Below are positions 52,434 through 61,005 of a stretch of DNA of 64,000 nucleotides, one piece after another (positions within the stretch are counted from its first letter, which is position 1; every line of letters begins with the position of its first letter). This DNA is from CBDCUQ01 sp965222835 (GTDB lineage: Bacteria > Pseudomonadota > Alphaproteobacteria > Rhizobiales > Hyphomicrobiaceae). The stretch spans positions 372,001 to 436,000 of the forward strand of contig CBDCUQ010000004.1 of assembly GCA_965222835.1 (NCBI GenBank), written 5' to 3'. The notes beneath the pieces are model-generated. The model saw only the letters and a list, made by a program, of their open reading frames with translations, did not search any database and was not told where the DNA came from. Position numbers and translations under genes: made by a program.

Positions 52434-54326
52434 TTACCCGGTGTTCTCGTTCGAGGAAACGATACGCGGGCCGGTTCGCTTCGATGCGCGGCGAAGCTCC
52501 CGGACTTCTTCGCGACTGCCGCAGATGGTTGTTCTGCCATTTCCATTGAACACGATGGCCCGATCAGAAATTCGACCCAATCTCATCGACTGCGATGTGG
52601 CAATGACAATCATTCCCTTGGACTTGCAGGCTGAAAGAGCTTGACGAAGTGCGATGCGGGCGGGCTCATCGAGAAATGATTCCGGATCATCGAGAATGAG
52701 GAGATCGGGATGGGTGCAGATGACCCCCGCGAGTGCGATCTGTTTGCATTGTCCGGCCGAGAACACGTTACTGCGGTCACCGATTTCTGTTTCATAGCCT
52801 TCGGGAAGGCTGGTGATTGTCTCGTGGATACCGACGAGATCAGCTGCCGCAATGACCTCATCGTCAGTAATCTTGTCGTTTAATCCGGCGATGTTCTCGC
52901 GAACCGTGCCGCGAAACAGCTGGGTGTGCTGTGACAGGTAGCCGAGCCGGCTGGCCAGCTCGTTCGGGGGAAACCGAGTGATATCGGCATCTCCAAGCCG
53001 GACCATCCCCGTTCTCGGTGGAATTCGACCGGCAAGGATTCTTGCCATCGTGGATTTGCCGGATCCCGAGGGACCAATGATGGTGAGCATCTGACCTGGT
53101 TCCAGCGACATGCTGATATGCCGAAATAGCGAATTCGACTGCTCGGAGAAGCGGTGCCCTATATCGTCGAGATGCAAAGAGAGCCGTTCGGCGCGATTTG
53201 ACGTCACCTGGAGTCGGGCCTCTTCGTCGCCGAGCCCGTTTCTTACGCGACCATATGCGGAATAGCCCGAAGCAACGTCACGCCAACTTGACATCGCACG
53301 CCGGAAGGTCCCCGAGGCAATTCGCCCAAGGATGGCGGCTGCGATGACGCCGCCAATTGTGAGATTGCCGGCGAGGACCAACCATATTCCCAAGCCATAA
53401 CAGGCGATGCGCTGGCAGGTTTCGACGAGCCGCATCGAATCTCCGGTCGCGAGGGAAATCCAACGCGTCGATAGATTTTGGTCGAGGCGTTTGGAGGAAC
53501 TTTGCTCCCAGTGTTTTGCGAGGTTTCCGGCAACCGAAGATGACCCCATGACTTCAGGATCGCGTTCGGCAGCGGAGAGCCAGTCTGCGCGATCTCGGGT
53601 TGCTCTGGTCGCCTTGCTGCGAGAGCCTCGTGAAAGTGTTTCGTTCAGGACTCCCAGGACGAGGATGATCGTCATTGCGACCACAACCACCAGAGAGATC
53701 AACGGACTGATCAGAAAAATAACTAATACGAACGCCGGAACGTAAATTACATCGAGCCATGCGATCGCCGCCCGGCCTGCAACGAATTGGCGAAGAGCAG
53801 AAAGGTCACGCAGGAAATCGCTGGGCCGTTTGCGAACATCTTGACCGTTTCTCAAGCCCTTCAACAGGAGCCGGCGTCCGAACTGGCGCTCGATCCAATA
53901 CCCCCATCTGATAAGCAGCCACCTGCGCACAAATTCTGCCGCAGCGCCCGCCGTTACGGCGACGACAACGATCAGCGTGAGCATGATGAGCGTTTCAACG
54001 CTTCGGCTGGAGACGACCCGGTCGAGGAGTTGGAAGATGTAGAGCGGGAGAGCGAGCTTGAGAACGTTTATGAGAAGCGTGAAGATCAGGATCGCCGCGA
54101 GACCCGCGTAGGACTGACGCCAGGCACTGCGGAGCGTCGTCCCCTCGCTCGAAGGGCGTACTGAGGGTACCTCGCGATTGTCTGGGCTCAAATTCTCTTC
54201 TTGAGCTTCACTCGGCGTCGCGTCAGCCCGTTCCGGTCCGTGGCTTTTTCCCTGGGCACGCGATCTCAGGCCGCCTTTCGAAACCTCCCATTGACCGTTT
54301 TCCAGCATGTTACGCATGTCGGTCAT
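52434..54326 (-). CDS. Type-I-secretion-like ABC exporter, degenerate ATPase
   Basis: A 630-aa exporter with fused membrane and ATPase domains, PrtD-like. After a charged 65-residue N-terminal tail, membrane helices begin at SYAGLAAILIFTLLINVLKL (about 72-91); no C39 peptidase is present. The ATPase has a good Walker A GPSGSGKST (418-426), but the signature is FSAGQ (522-526), Walker B is LLILDD with Asp547 in place of the catalytic glutamate, and the H-loop reads IATSQ with Ser578 where histidine is expected. Hydrolysis may be weakened or the protein specialised. It sits 50 bases after the P-loop gene and 17 before hlyD. Confidence 0.85.
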   Translation of the reverse strand: MTDMRNMLENGQWEVSKGGLRSRAQGKSHGPERADATPSEAQEENLSPDNREVPSVRPSSEGTTLRSAWRQSYAGLAAILIFTLLINVLKLALPLYIFQLLDRVVSSRSVETLIMLTLIVVVAVTAGAAAEFVRRWLLIRWGYWIERQFGRRLLLKGLRNGQDVRKRPSDFLRDLSALRQFVAGRAAIAWLDVIYVPAFVLVIFLISPLISLVVVVAMTIILVLGVLNETLSRGSRSKATRATRDRADWLSAAERDPEVMGSSSVAGNLAKHWEQSSSKRLDQNLSTRWISLATGDSMRLVETCQRIACYGLGIWLVLAGNLTIGGVIAAAILGRIASGTFRRAMSSWRDVASGYSAYGRVRNGLGDEEARLQVTSNRAERLSLHLDDIGHRFSEQSNSLFRHISMSLEPGQMLTIIGPSGSGKSTMARILAGRIPPRTGMVRLGDADITRFPPNELASRLGYLSQHTQLFRGTVRENIAGLNDKITDDEVIAAADLVGIHETITSLPEGYETEIGDRSNVFSAGQCKQIALAGVICTHPDLLILDDPESFLDEPARIALRQALSACKSKGMIVIATSQSMRLGRISDRAIVFNGNGRTTICGSREEVRELRRASKRTGPRIVSSNENTG

Positions 54327-54376
54327 CGCTCTATCCGTACTGACAATCTCCGTCTGAGTCCGAACCTATTTTGCCG

Positions 54377-55666
54377 TTACGCACTCTGCGGCAGTTGTCC
54401 ATTTCCCACGACCGAATGATCGAAGATATCATCGACTTCGGTCTCGTCCTCATCCTCGAATACGAACTGGAAGCGTTTGCGGCCCCCGGCCTCACCTGGA
54501 ACACGCACGACACGCGCAACGCTCCCGCCGTTTGCGGGGGTTGGCCGCTGTTGCAAACTCTCTTCATTCCATTTCAAAACCTTGTCGATCAGGCGAGCGG
54601 TCTGCTTATCCATTTCTCCGTCGGCGGTGAGAATTGTCTCGTTGAGCACGCCGTATTGTAAGTGGAAGGGCGAATAGGCAGGCACGTCGACTGAACTTTC
54701 GACCTCGCGCATGGCAAGCGGTGAACGCGTGATCTGACCGCTCAAGGCAAAAATGCGATGACCATGCGCTTTTAGCATCTCGACACCTTGTTGCGCGCCC
54801 AGAGAGTCATAAGCGGCAAACACGACTCCGCATGCCCTCTCTCTCAATACGTGTGAGCGGACGAGTGCTGCGGTTTCTTCGTGGTGGAGTCCGTCGGCAA
54901 TCTCGACAATCGCGACTTGGCATCCTGACAAGGCGGCGTGATCGATCAGTCTCAAAACACCGCTTTCGATGCCTTCGGGCGGCGCGAGATAAGTGCCTGC
55001 AAGACCGATATCCAGAAAATCGGTCGCGTGCGTGGCTCCCATGTCCTTCATAAGCCACAAGTCGCGCCCCGAGCCGGTGCCTGTCGCCTTGATGCCGGCG
55101 ACCGGGATGCCTGTATTTGCGAAGCCGCGTACAAGTGACCCCGCGGTCACCGTCTTTCCCGCGTTCATTGCCGTGCCGAGAACGAAGACGACCGGTATTC
55201 TTCGCGCGGGCCGATCCGTCACGATCGCATAGTTTGCAAGGTTCAGCGGTTGTCCGGCCCCATCTCCGACAAGCCCGATAGGTAGAATCCGGGTCGGTTC
55301 ATTCATGCGTTCATGACGACAGATCGTTCGTCCGGCGACGCCGCCTCCGGCAACAAGATCACAAGGCTCAAGATCATCGGGGACGACGGCTTCGAACTGA
55401 TCGGGGGCATAGCGGTTGGCGTAGCAGACGAGGATCGTGTCGCCTGGAAAGAGTCGTGCCCGGCGTCCGTTCGGTAACTCGATGCGCTGATGCGAACCGA
55501 GCTCGTCGACGGTCGCGAGCACCAGGTCCCCAGCCTTCGGCTGAACGTCTCGCGTGATAAGCGTATGCATATCGCCGGAGTTGACCCGACGTGTGGTGAA
55601 TGCCCTTTTCGCGCTCTTCAGAAGTTTCGGTTTTAGCCTCTCGACGTACATTTGGTACCAACGCAT
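54377..55666 (-). CDS. P-loop protein, DUF1611/BioD-like
   Basis: A 429-aa protein, first gene of the operon. The N-terminal 120 residues look like a small beta-rich domain (RVNSGDMHTLITRDV, AGDLVLATVDELG, GDTILVCYANRYAPD). The second part has a P-loop GTAMNAGKTV (164-173), then GIPVAGIKATGTGSGRD and VAIVEIADGLHHEE, resembling DUF1611 and dethiobiotin-synthetase or MobB-like NTPases. The tail is acidic (FEDEDETEVDD). Function unknown; given its partner it may activate or bind the substrate of the CphA-like ligase. A later start at MYVERLKPKLL is possible. Confidence 0.65.
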   Translation of the reverse strand: MRWYQMYVERLKPKLLKSAKRAFTTRRVNSGDMHTLITRDVQPKAGDLVLATVDELGSHQRIELPNGRRARLFPGDTILVCYANRYAPDQFEAVVPDDLEPCDLVAGGGVAGRTICRHERMNEPTRILPIGLVGDGAGQPLNLANYAIVTDRPARRIPVVFVLGTAMNAGKTVTAGSLVRGFANTGIPVAGIKATGTGSGRDLWLMKDMGATHATDFLDIGLAGTYLAPPEGIESGVLRLIDHAALSGCQVAIVEIADGLHHEETAALVRSHVLRERACGVVFAAYDSLGAQQGVEMLKAHGHRIFALSGQITRSPLAMREVESSVDVPAYSPFHLQYGVLNETILTADGEMDKQTARLIDKVLKWNEESLQQRPTPANGGSVARVVRVPGEAGGRKRFQFVFEDEDETEVDDIFDHSVVGNGQLPQSA

Positions 55667-55828
55667 TACTGGTAGTGACTGCCACGGCCGGAATTCGCAT
55701 AAATTCGCTTATACGTGTCGGTCTACACACTGACGATTGCCAGTTTTGTGTACGGTTAAGAACGACGCTCTTGAACCGCGCGTGCGACCGCCCCTTTGAA
55801 TTTGAGATCCCGAGCAGAGGTCAGTTAG

Positions 55829-55917
55829 TTTGGAACAGCAGCTCGCGCACGGTTCACTGTTGTGCCCCCATCGCGGCCTGTACTTACCGTCAACCCGGCT
55901 GGGTCAACTGAAAGCGG
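55829..55917. repeat. Tandem structured element, copy A
   Basis: First of two 89-base elements. It begins TTTGGAACAGCAG and ends GGGTCAACTGAAAGCGG. By my hand count it matches copy B (55959-56047) at about 59 of 89 positions with no gap. An imperfect stem (CAG..CGCG / CGCG..CTG) keeps the fold seen in copy B. Confidence 0.65.
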
Positions 55918-55958
55918 TTCACTCATATCAGCGAATTGGCACGGTCAACATATTAGAA

Positions 55959-56047
55959 TTTGGAACAACAGTTCCCCCGCGCTTCTCAGTTGTAAACCGC
56001 GGGGGAACTGTTCTTATTCTTAGCTCTGCAGGGTTAATTGAAGGCGG
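55959..56047. repeat. Tandem structured element, copy B
   Basis: Second 89-base element, starting 130 bases after copy A. It begins TTTGGAACAACAG and ends GGGTTAATTGAAGGCGG. It contains a perfect 15-base stem, AACAGTTCCCCCGCG (55967-55981) and its complement (55998-56012), around a 16-base loop. Confidence 0.7.
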
Positions 56048-56372
56048 CCGTCTGACTGCAGTGGATGGGTGCGACAAACGTGTTGTCGCACGCACGCTTG
56101 TCGGTGCCTAAGCGGTGTTTCGACTGTCGCTTCTCTCGTCATTCATGCTACTCGGATCGCCCGCTATCGCGCTCTTCTGCACAGGGTCATCAGCGTCGAT
56201 TGCTGATCGTGCGCCAAAACGCTCGTCTCCTGTCTGAGTGGTTAACAAGCGTCGGCCTAGATCACTCGCCGTTTGGCCCGCATTCATGGCGCTGGAGTAA
56301 GGCGACGCTGATCGACAAGCGCAGCAGCACCCTCTGGGCGGTGCAACTCTGTTTGGCCAAAAGATTTGATCG

Positions 56373-56405
56373 ACGGCCGTCCTCGTTTTGACGAGAGCGG
56401 CCGTT
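56373..56405. terminator. Terminator-like hairpin in intergenic region
   Basis: Arms ACGGCCGtcCTCG and CGAGagCGGCCGT around TTTTGA form a stable stem. No recognised gene ends nearby. About 22 bases of its left side recur at 47761-47782, next to the other end of the five-gene operon. Confidence 0.45.
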
Positions 56406-56462
56406 CGCTTGGGGTGTCGCTGTTTCGAACACGCGGTCACGCTCCGGAGCGTGCGATACGCC

Positions 56463-56563
56463 GGAGTAATCTCAATACTGATCGTCAAAGAGCAGTTCCC
56501 TCACAGGGGATAGAGCGGTGACGCCTCGTATAAGAAAAGATAGATGCGGCCTTCACCGCTCTA
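56463..56563. repeat. 101-base repeat, copy 1
   Basis: Near-identical to 56762-56862, with a handful of substitutions and one single-base indel. It holds a long stem, AGAGCGGTGA and TCACCGCTCT, around a loop of about 30 bases with TAAGAAAAGATAGATG. Confidence 0.8.
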
Positions 56564-56761
56564 GCTCTTATCACTCACGGCTCTTCCTTGCTGTCGCTCG
56601 GGCCTGCGTGGGGGCGGCGCCATTTCTTCTTGCGCGCAGCCGCCACGCCAACCCTGCGCGCGTTTCTATTTTGCTCACGGCAAGTCCGCGCGTGCGCTCG
56701 GGCCTGCGGCCCGCTTCGCGGATATGGCATGCGCAATTGGCTCCAAAGTTCGTTATGCGCT

Positions 56762-56862
56762 GGAGCAATCTCAATTCTGATTGTCAAAGAGCATCCCCTC
56801 ACAGGGGATAGAGCGGTGACGCCTCGTACAAGAAAAGATAGATGCGGCCTTCACCGCTCTAT
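56762..56862. repeat. 101-base repeat, copy 2
   Basis: Second copy, same orientation, 299 bases after the first. The stem here is longer and perfect over 13 bases (GATAGAGCGGTGA at 56807-56819 with 56851-56863). The loop substitution relative to copy 1 leaves the stem intact. Confidence 0.8.
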
Positions 56863-57054
56863 CGCGTGCAACGGGGGTGGGCCCCCTTTTCGGACCGTTG
56901 GCATACCATCCCTGCCGCGCATCGTTACGGCAGTTGGATTGTGAGTTGCCTCACAACCGGCAGCGGCCCCCATGACCACTGAAGGGGCATGGCGTATCTG
57001 GCACGCTCCCGCTGCTCCCAAACTCCCAGCTCGAGCCTGGGCCCTGGTCGTGTG

Positions 57055-57110
57055 CGGCGGGATCGGGGAAGTATGAAGTGGGTTTTGGGAGCGGGGATAA
57101 GATTCTTGGA
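57055..57110. repeat. 56-base repeat, copy 1
   Basis: Begins CGGCGGGATCGGGG and ends AGATTCTTGGA. It matches 57184-57239 at roughly 46 of 56 positions without gaps. Confidence 0.65.
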
Positions 57111-57183
57111 ATAGAGCGTTAAGCCCCTCCCCCGGGTGGGGAGGGGAATGTGCAGAGTGCGGCACCATAAGCGCAACTACGTA

Positions 57184-57239
57184 CGGCAGGATCGAGGAGG
57201 TATGGGGGAGGTTTTGGAAGCGGGGATTAGATTCTTGGG
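57184..57239. repeat. 56-base repeat, copy 2
   Basis: Begins CGGCAGGATCGAGG and ends AGATTCTTGGG, direct orientation, 129 bases after copy 1. Between the copies lies the hairpin CCCCTCCCC / GGGGAGGGG at 57124-57146. Confidence 0.65.
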
Positions 57240-57343
57240 AGGTCAGCTTTGTTGAGAAAAGCGGACCTCTCGGACCGTTGTGCGAAAGGTCAGCGAGGGG
57301 CCAGTGGCAGACGCCTCGGTGCCGGCACGCAACGTCACATGGA

Positions 57344-57763
57344 TTACCGCTTTCCGTAAAGCCACTGTACCACTGCGAAGACCAGAGCGGTTGACCAGCC
57401 GAAGAGGAACAAACCATTCGCGGCTTCGAATGCTGAAAGCAGACGCCATGAGCTGTCGAGCACAACGTCGCCATAGCCAAGCGTCGTCATCGTGACGGTC
57501 GAAAAGTACAAAGATTCTTCGACCGTCTCAAACACTCCGAGTATCCGGTAGAGGCCCGCCCACAACCAGACTTCAACAACCGTCGCAATAAACATCCAGA
57601 GGACAAACAGGGCCATCACGAGCGAAGCATGTAGGTTTGCTTCGCGCCTTTCACGATTGAGATGGTGCTCCCGCAGGAAACCGACGCCCGTCGCCGTAAA
57701 CACTCCGTGCACAATAACCGTAGCCAGAATCATGGCGCAACCAAGGGTCAACTGGATGAGCAT
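57344..57763 (-). CDS. Potassium-channel-like pore protein
   Basis: A 139-aa membrane protein with a potassium-selective pore. TM helices are at about 5-30, 48-70 and 108-135. The pore helix ESLYFSTVTMTTLGYGD carries the selectivity filter TLGYGD before the last helix. There is no RCK or cyclic-nucleotide domain, so gating is unclear. Four subunits would be needed. It precedes nothing obvious; the RND operon lies upstream on the same strand, 57 bases away. Confidence 0.85.
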   Translation of the reverse strand: MLIQLTLGCAMILATVIVHGVFTATGVGFLREHHLNRERREANLHASLVMALFVLWMFIATVVEVWLWAGLYRILGVFETVEESLYFSTVTMTTLGYGDVVLDSSWRLLSAFEAANGLFLFGWSTALVFAVVQWLYGKR

Positions 57764-57820
57764 GGTGTTCCTGTTCGTTCAAAGCTCTTGGGGCAGATGG
57801 CTTCGCTAAGAACCGGCCCC

Positions 57821-60800
57821 TTATTCACCGGCGGCTGAGCGCGCATCAACAGTAGTCGTATCTTCCACAGACCGCGTCATTTGCGGGTGTTTCTCGGGTG
57901 CTGCCCATTCACGCAGGCTCTGGAACATCACGTAGAGGGGCGGAATCATCGCCACCCCGACGACGGTCGCCATGGCCATCCCACCAAAAACCGTCATGCC
58001 AACCGAAACGCGGCTCGCCGCACCAGCTCCTGTTGCAAAAACAAGCGGCAAAACCCCAAGCACGAAGGACAGCGCCGTCATCATAACCGCGCGGAAGCGC
58101 AGTGACGCAGCCTTTTCCGCAGCGTCCAAAATGCTTTCGCCCTTTTCTCGCAGCTCCTTGGAGAATTCGACAATCAGAATGGCGTTCTTGGCGGCGAGAC
58201 CAATGAGAAGCACGAGACCCACTTGCGCGTACGCATTGAGCGGTATGCCTGAGAGGTTGAGGGCCACGACCGCGCCGAGAACCGCGAAGATGACCGAGAG
58301 CATGACCGGTATTGGGATGGTCCAGCTTTCGTATTGTGCAACAAGAAACAGGTAGGCGAAGACGATTGACAGAACGAGGACAAACGAGCCCGCCTCGCCC
58401 GACTTGATCTCTTCAAGCGACATCCCCGTCCACTCGTAGCGAAAGCCCGAGGGCAGCGCTTTAGTCGCGGTCGCTTCCATGGCCGCAATGGCTTGGCCCG
58501 AACTGAAGCCGCGAGCAGGCTGCCCATTGACCGTCGCGGAGCGGAATAAGTTGTAGCGTTCTATGCTTTCCGGCCCGATGACCGGGCGAACCGTGACAAG
58601 CGCCCGCAGAGGAACCATCTCGCCGTTTGCACTGCGAACGAAAAGTTTGCCGATATCCTCTGGATCGGTGCGCCGTTCCGCATCGGCTTGGATATAGACG
58701 CGGTAGATGCGGCCGAATTTATTGAAGTCATTGACGTAGTAGGCACCGAAATTGGCGTTCAACACGGTGAAGAGTTCGGATATCGCGACGCCCTTTGATT
58801 TGGCGAGATCCCGGTTCACGTCAATGGTGAACTGTGGCGAGTTTGCGCGAAACGTGCTGAAGACACCCTCCAGCTGTTCTTTTCCATTCGACGCAAAGAT
58901 CAAGCTGCCGAGCGCACTTTGCATCGTTTGTGGCGAACGGGCTTCTGTGTCTTGGACCACAAATTCGAAACCACCCGTGTTGCCAAGCCCCGGGATGGGT
59001 GGAGGATTGAAGGGGATAATGGTGGCTGTGGGTATGGCGGCAAGTTTTGGGCGCAACTTGCTTAGGATGCCTCTTATGGAGAGTTCCGGCGTGTCACGTT
59101 CACTCCAGGGTTTCAGGGCGGCGATCAGCAGTGCGCCATTGGGAATAACTGCCCCTTGCAGCAACGAGTAGCCGCCGACGGACATGATGTTTTCGACGCC
59201 CTCGGCTTCAGAAATGATCTGTTCGACTTCGGCAAGCACCGCGGCAGTTCGTGAGAGTGCTGACCCGTCCGGCAAACGAATGTCGACAAAGAATGCGCCG
59301 CGGTCTTCGGTTGGCACAAAACCCGTCGGCGTCTTCGAAAAGAGGAAACCCGTAAGTGCGGCGACGGCAAGAAGCGCCAAGGCGCAAATCGAGATTATCC
59401 GTATCAACCGGCGGACCAGCGCTGTGTATATATTGCGGGCTGAATTGATGCCCGACTCGAACCATGCGAGCGGACCTGATGCAGCGGGCTGCTGCGGACG
59501 AAGGATGCTGGCACAAAGTGCAGGGCTGAGCGTGAGCGCATTGATGGAGGACAATGAGACGGCAACGGCAATGGTCGCTGCAAACTGCTCAAAAAGGCGG
59601 CCCATTAATCCCGGCGTGAAGGCGACGGGGACAAACACAGCAAGCAGCACCAGTGTCGTCGCTATCACCGGAGCCGTGACTTCTTCCATGGCTTTGCGTG
59701 TGGCATCCCTTGGCGACAAACCGTTCGACATGTGCCGCTGAACATTCTCGACGACCACGATTGCGTCGTCGACAACGACGCCGATGGCGAGGATCAAACC
59801 GAAAAGAGAGATGGTGTTGATCGTGAATCCCATCGCAAGGAGCACCGCAAACGTCCCAATGAGGGAAACGGGAATTGCGATGGCGGGTACCAGCGTCGAG
59901 CGCCAATCCTGCAAGAATATGTAGACGACAAGCACAACCAACGCGAGGGCCTGAAAGAGCGTAATGAGCACCTCACGCATGGACGTTTCGACATAGACAG
60001 TGGTGTCATATGTGATCTTCGCGTCAAGGCCGTCGGGGAAGCGCTCGGCGAGACGTCTGAGCTCCGCTTTGACGCCACCGGCAACGTCCAGCGCGTTGGC
60101 GTCCGGCAACTGATAAACGGCGAGAAGTGCCGCCGGTTTTGCGTTGAGCTGACCGAACCAACCGTAGGTTTCTGCGCCCAGTTCCACGCGGGCAACGTCC
60201 TTGAGGCGGACCACGGAGCCGTCGGTCTTGGCGATAAGGACGATGTTCTCGAACTCAGAGACTGCTTCGAGCCGTCCTTCTGCTCTCAGTGTATATTGGA
60301 ACTGCTGGCCCGAAGGCGCAGGCTGCGCTCCAATGCTACCCGGTGAAACTTGAATGTTCTGCTCGCGAATCGCGGCGATAATATCCGTCGCCGTCAGGCC
60401 GAGCGTTGTCATCCGGTCAGGCTGCAGCCACACGCGCATGCCGTAATCGCGCCCACCGAGAATATCGACACTTGCGACGCCGGGCACGCGCGCCAAGCTG
60501 TCGCGAATATTTATCGAGGTGTAGTTGCTCAGGAAAATATCGTCGAATGCGTTGTTCGGAGAGAAGACAGAAGCGACCAGCAACATGCTGGTGGACTGCT
60601 TCTTCGTCGTCACACCCTGGCGGGTCGCCTCCTCCGGCAGTTTAGGCATGGCCTGAGAGACGCGGTTTTGAACATTGACCTGCGCCGTATCGCCATCGGT
60701 CCCGACCGCAAATGTCACGGTCAGGGTATACGAGCCATCGTTGGCACTTTTCGAGGACATGTAAGTCATCCCCTCGACGCCGTTGACTTCCGCCTCGATG

Positions 60801-60994
60801 GCCGCGGCGACCGTTTTTTCGACAACTTCGGCGTTGGCTCCGGGGTACTTGGCGGAAATCTGAACCTGCGGCGGTGTCAGTTCGGGAAATTCGGCAACGG
60901 GGAGCGCGGCAACCGCGAGCAGGCCCGCGAGCGTCGTCACGATTGCGATGACAAACGCGAATTTTGGCCGATCAATAAAGAAGGCGCTGAGCAT
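57821..60994 (-). CDS. RND efflux transporter, HAE1/AcrB family
   Basis: A 1057-aa inner-membrane proton-driven drug/solvent efflux pump. It has the N-terminal helix of FFIDRPKFAFVIAIVTTLAGLLA, large periplasmic loops after TM1 and TM7, and the proton-relay aspartates in GVVVDDAIVVVENVQRH (TM4). SMREVLITLFQALALVVLVV and the GLVLLIGLAAKNAILIVEF repeat element are also seen. It follows the adaptor gene by 11 bases; the outer-membrane channel is not in the window. Drug versus solvent range cannot be read. Confidence 0.95.
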   Translation of the reverse strand: MLSAFFIDRPKFAFVIAIVTTLAGLLAVAALPVAEFPELTPPQVQISAKYPGANAEVVEKTVAAAIEAEVNGVEGMTYMSSKSANDGSYTLTVTFAVGTDGDTAQVNVQNRVSQAMPKLPEEATRQGVTTKKQSTSMLLVASVFSPNNAFDDIFLSNYTSINIRDSLARVPGVASVDILGGRDYGMRVWLQPDRMTTLGLTATDIIAAIREQNIQVSPGSIGAQPAPSGQQFQYTLRAEGRLEAVSEFENIVLIAKTDGSVVRLKDVARVELGAETYGWFGQLNAKPAALLAVYQLPDANALDVAGGVKAELRRLAERFPDGLDAKITYDTTVYVETSMREVLITLFQALALVVLVVYIFLQDWRSTLVPAIAIPVSLIGTFAVLLAMGFTINTISLFGLILAIGVVVDDAIVVVENVQRHMSNGLSPRDATRKAMEEVTAPVIATTLVLLAVFVPVAFTPGLMGRLFEQFAATIAVAVSLSSINALTLSPALCASILRPQQPAASGPLAWFESGINSARNIYTALVRRLIRIISICALALLAVAALTGFLFSKTPTGFVPTEDRGAFFVDIRLPDGSALSRTAAVLAEVEQIISEAEGVENIMSVGGYSLLQGAVIPNGALLIAALKPWSERDTPELSIRGILSKLRPKLAAIPTATIIPFNPPPIPGLGNTGGFEFVVQDTEARSPQTMQSALGSLIFASNGKEQLEGVFSTFRANSPQFTIDVNRDLAKSKGVAISELFTVLNANFGAYYVNDFNKFGRIYRVYIQADAERRTDPEDIGKLFVRSANGEMVPLRALVTVRPVIGPESIERYNLFRSATVNGQPARGFSSGQAIAAMEATATKALPSGFRYEWTGMSLEEIKSGEAGSFVLVLSIVFAYLFLVAQYESWTIPIPVMLSVIFAVLGAVVALNLSGIPLNAYAQVGLVLLIGLAAKNAILIVEFSKELREKGESILDAAEKAASLRFRAVMMTALSFVLGVLPLVFATGAGAASRVSVGMTVFGGMAMATVVGVAMIPPLYVMFQSLREWAAPEKHPQMTRSVEDTTTVDARSAAGE

Positions 60995-61005
60995 GGGGCA
61001 ACTTC

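Larger units (their letters stand above)
55667..57343. other. 1.7 kb repeat-rich intergenic region
   Basis: No protein gene here is supported; open frames on both strands look non-coding. The region is full of structure instead: two 89-base tandem elements, two 101-base repeats, two 56-base repeats, a 9-base hairpin at 56069-56091 (GTGCGACAA/TTGTCGCAC), a terminator-like hairpin at 56373-56405, a 16-base palindrome CACGCTCCGGAGCGTG at 56438-56453, and a CCCCTCCCC/GGGGAGGGG hairpin at 57124-57146. The part nearest 55666 should hold the promoter of the five-gene operon. Confidence 0.7.

Noticed and set aside
56851..57480. 209-codon minus-strand frame in the repeat region
   Set aside because: Its apparent internal repeat (QESNPRFQNLPHTS-like) is just the translated 56-base DNA repeat; composition is non-coding.
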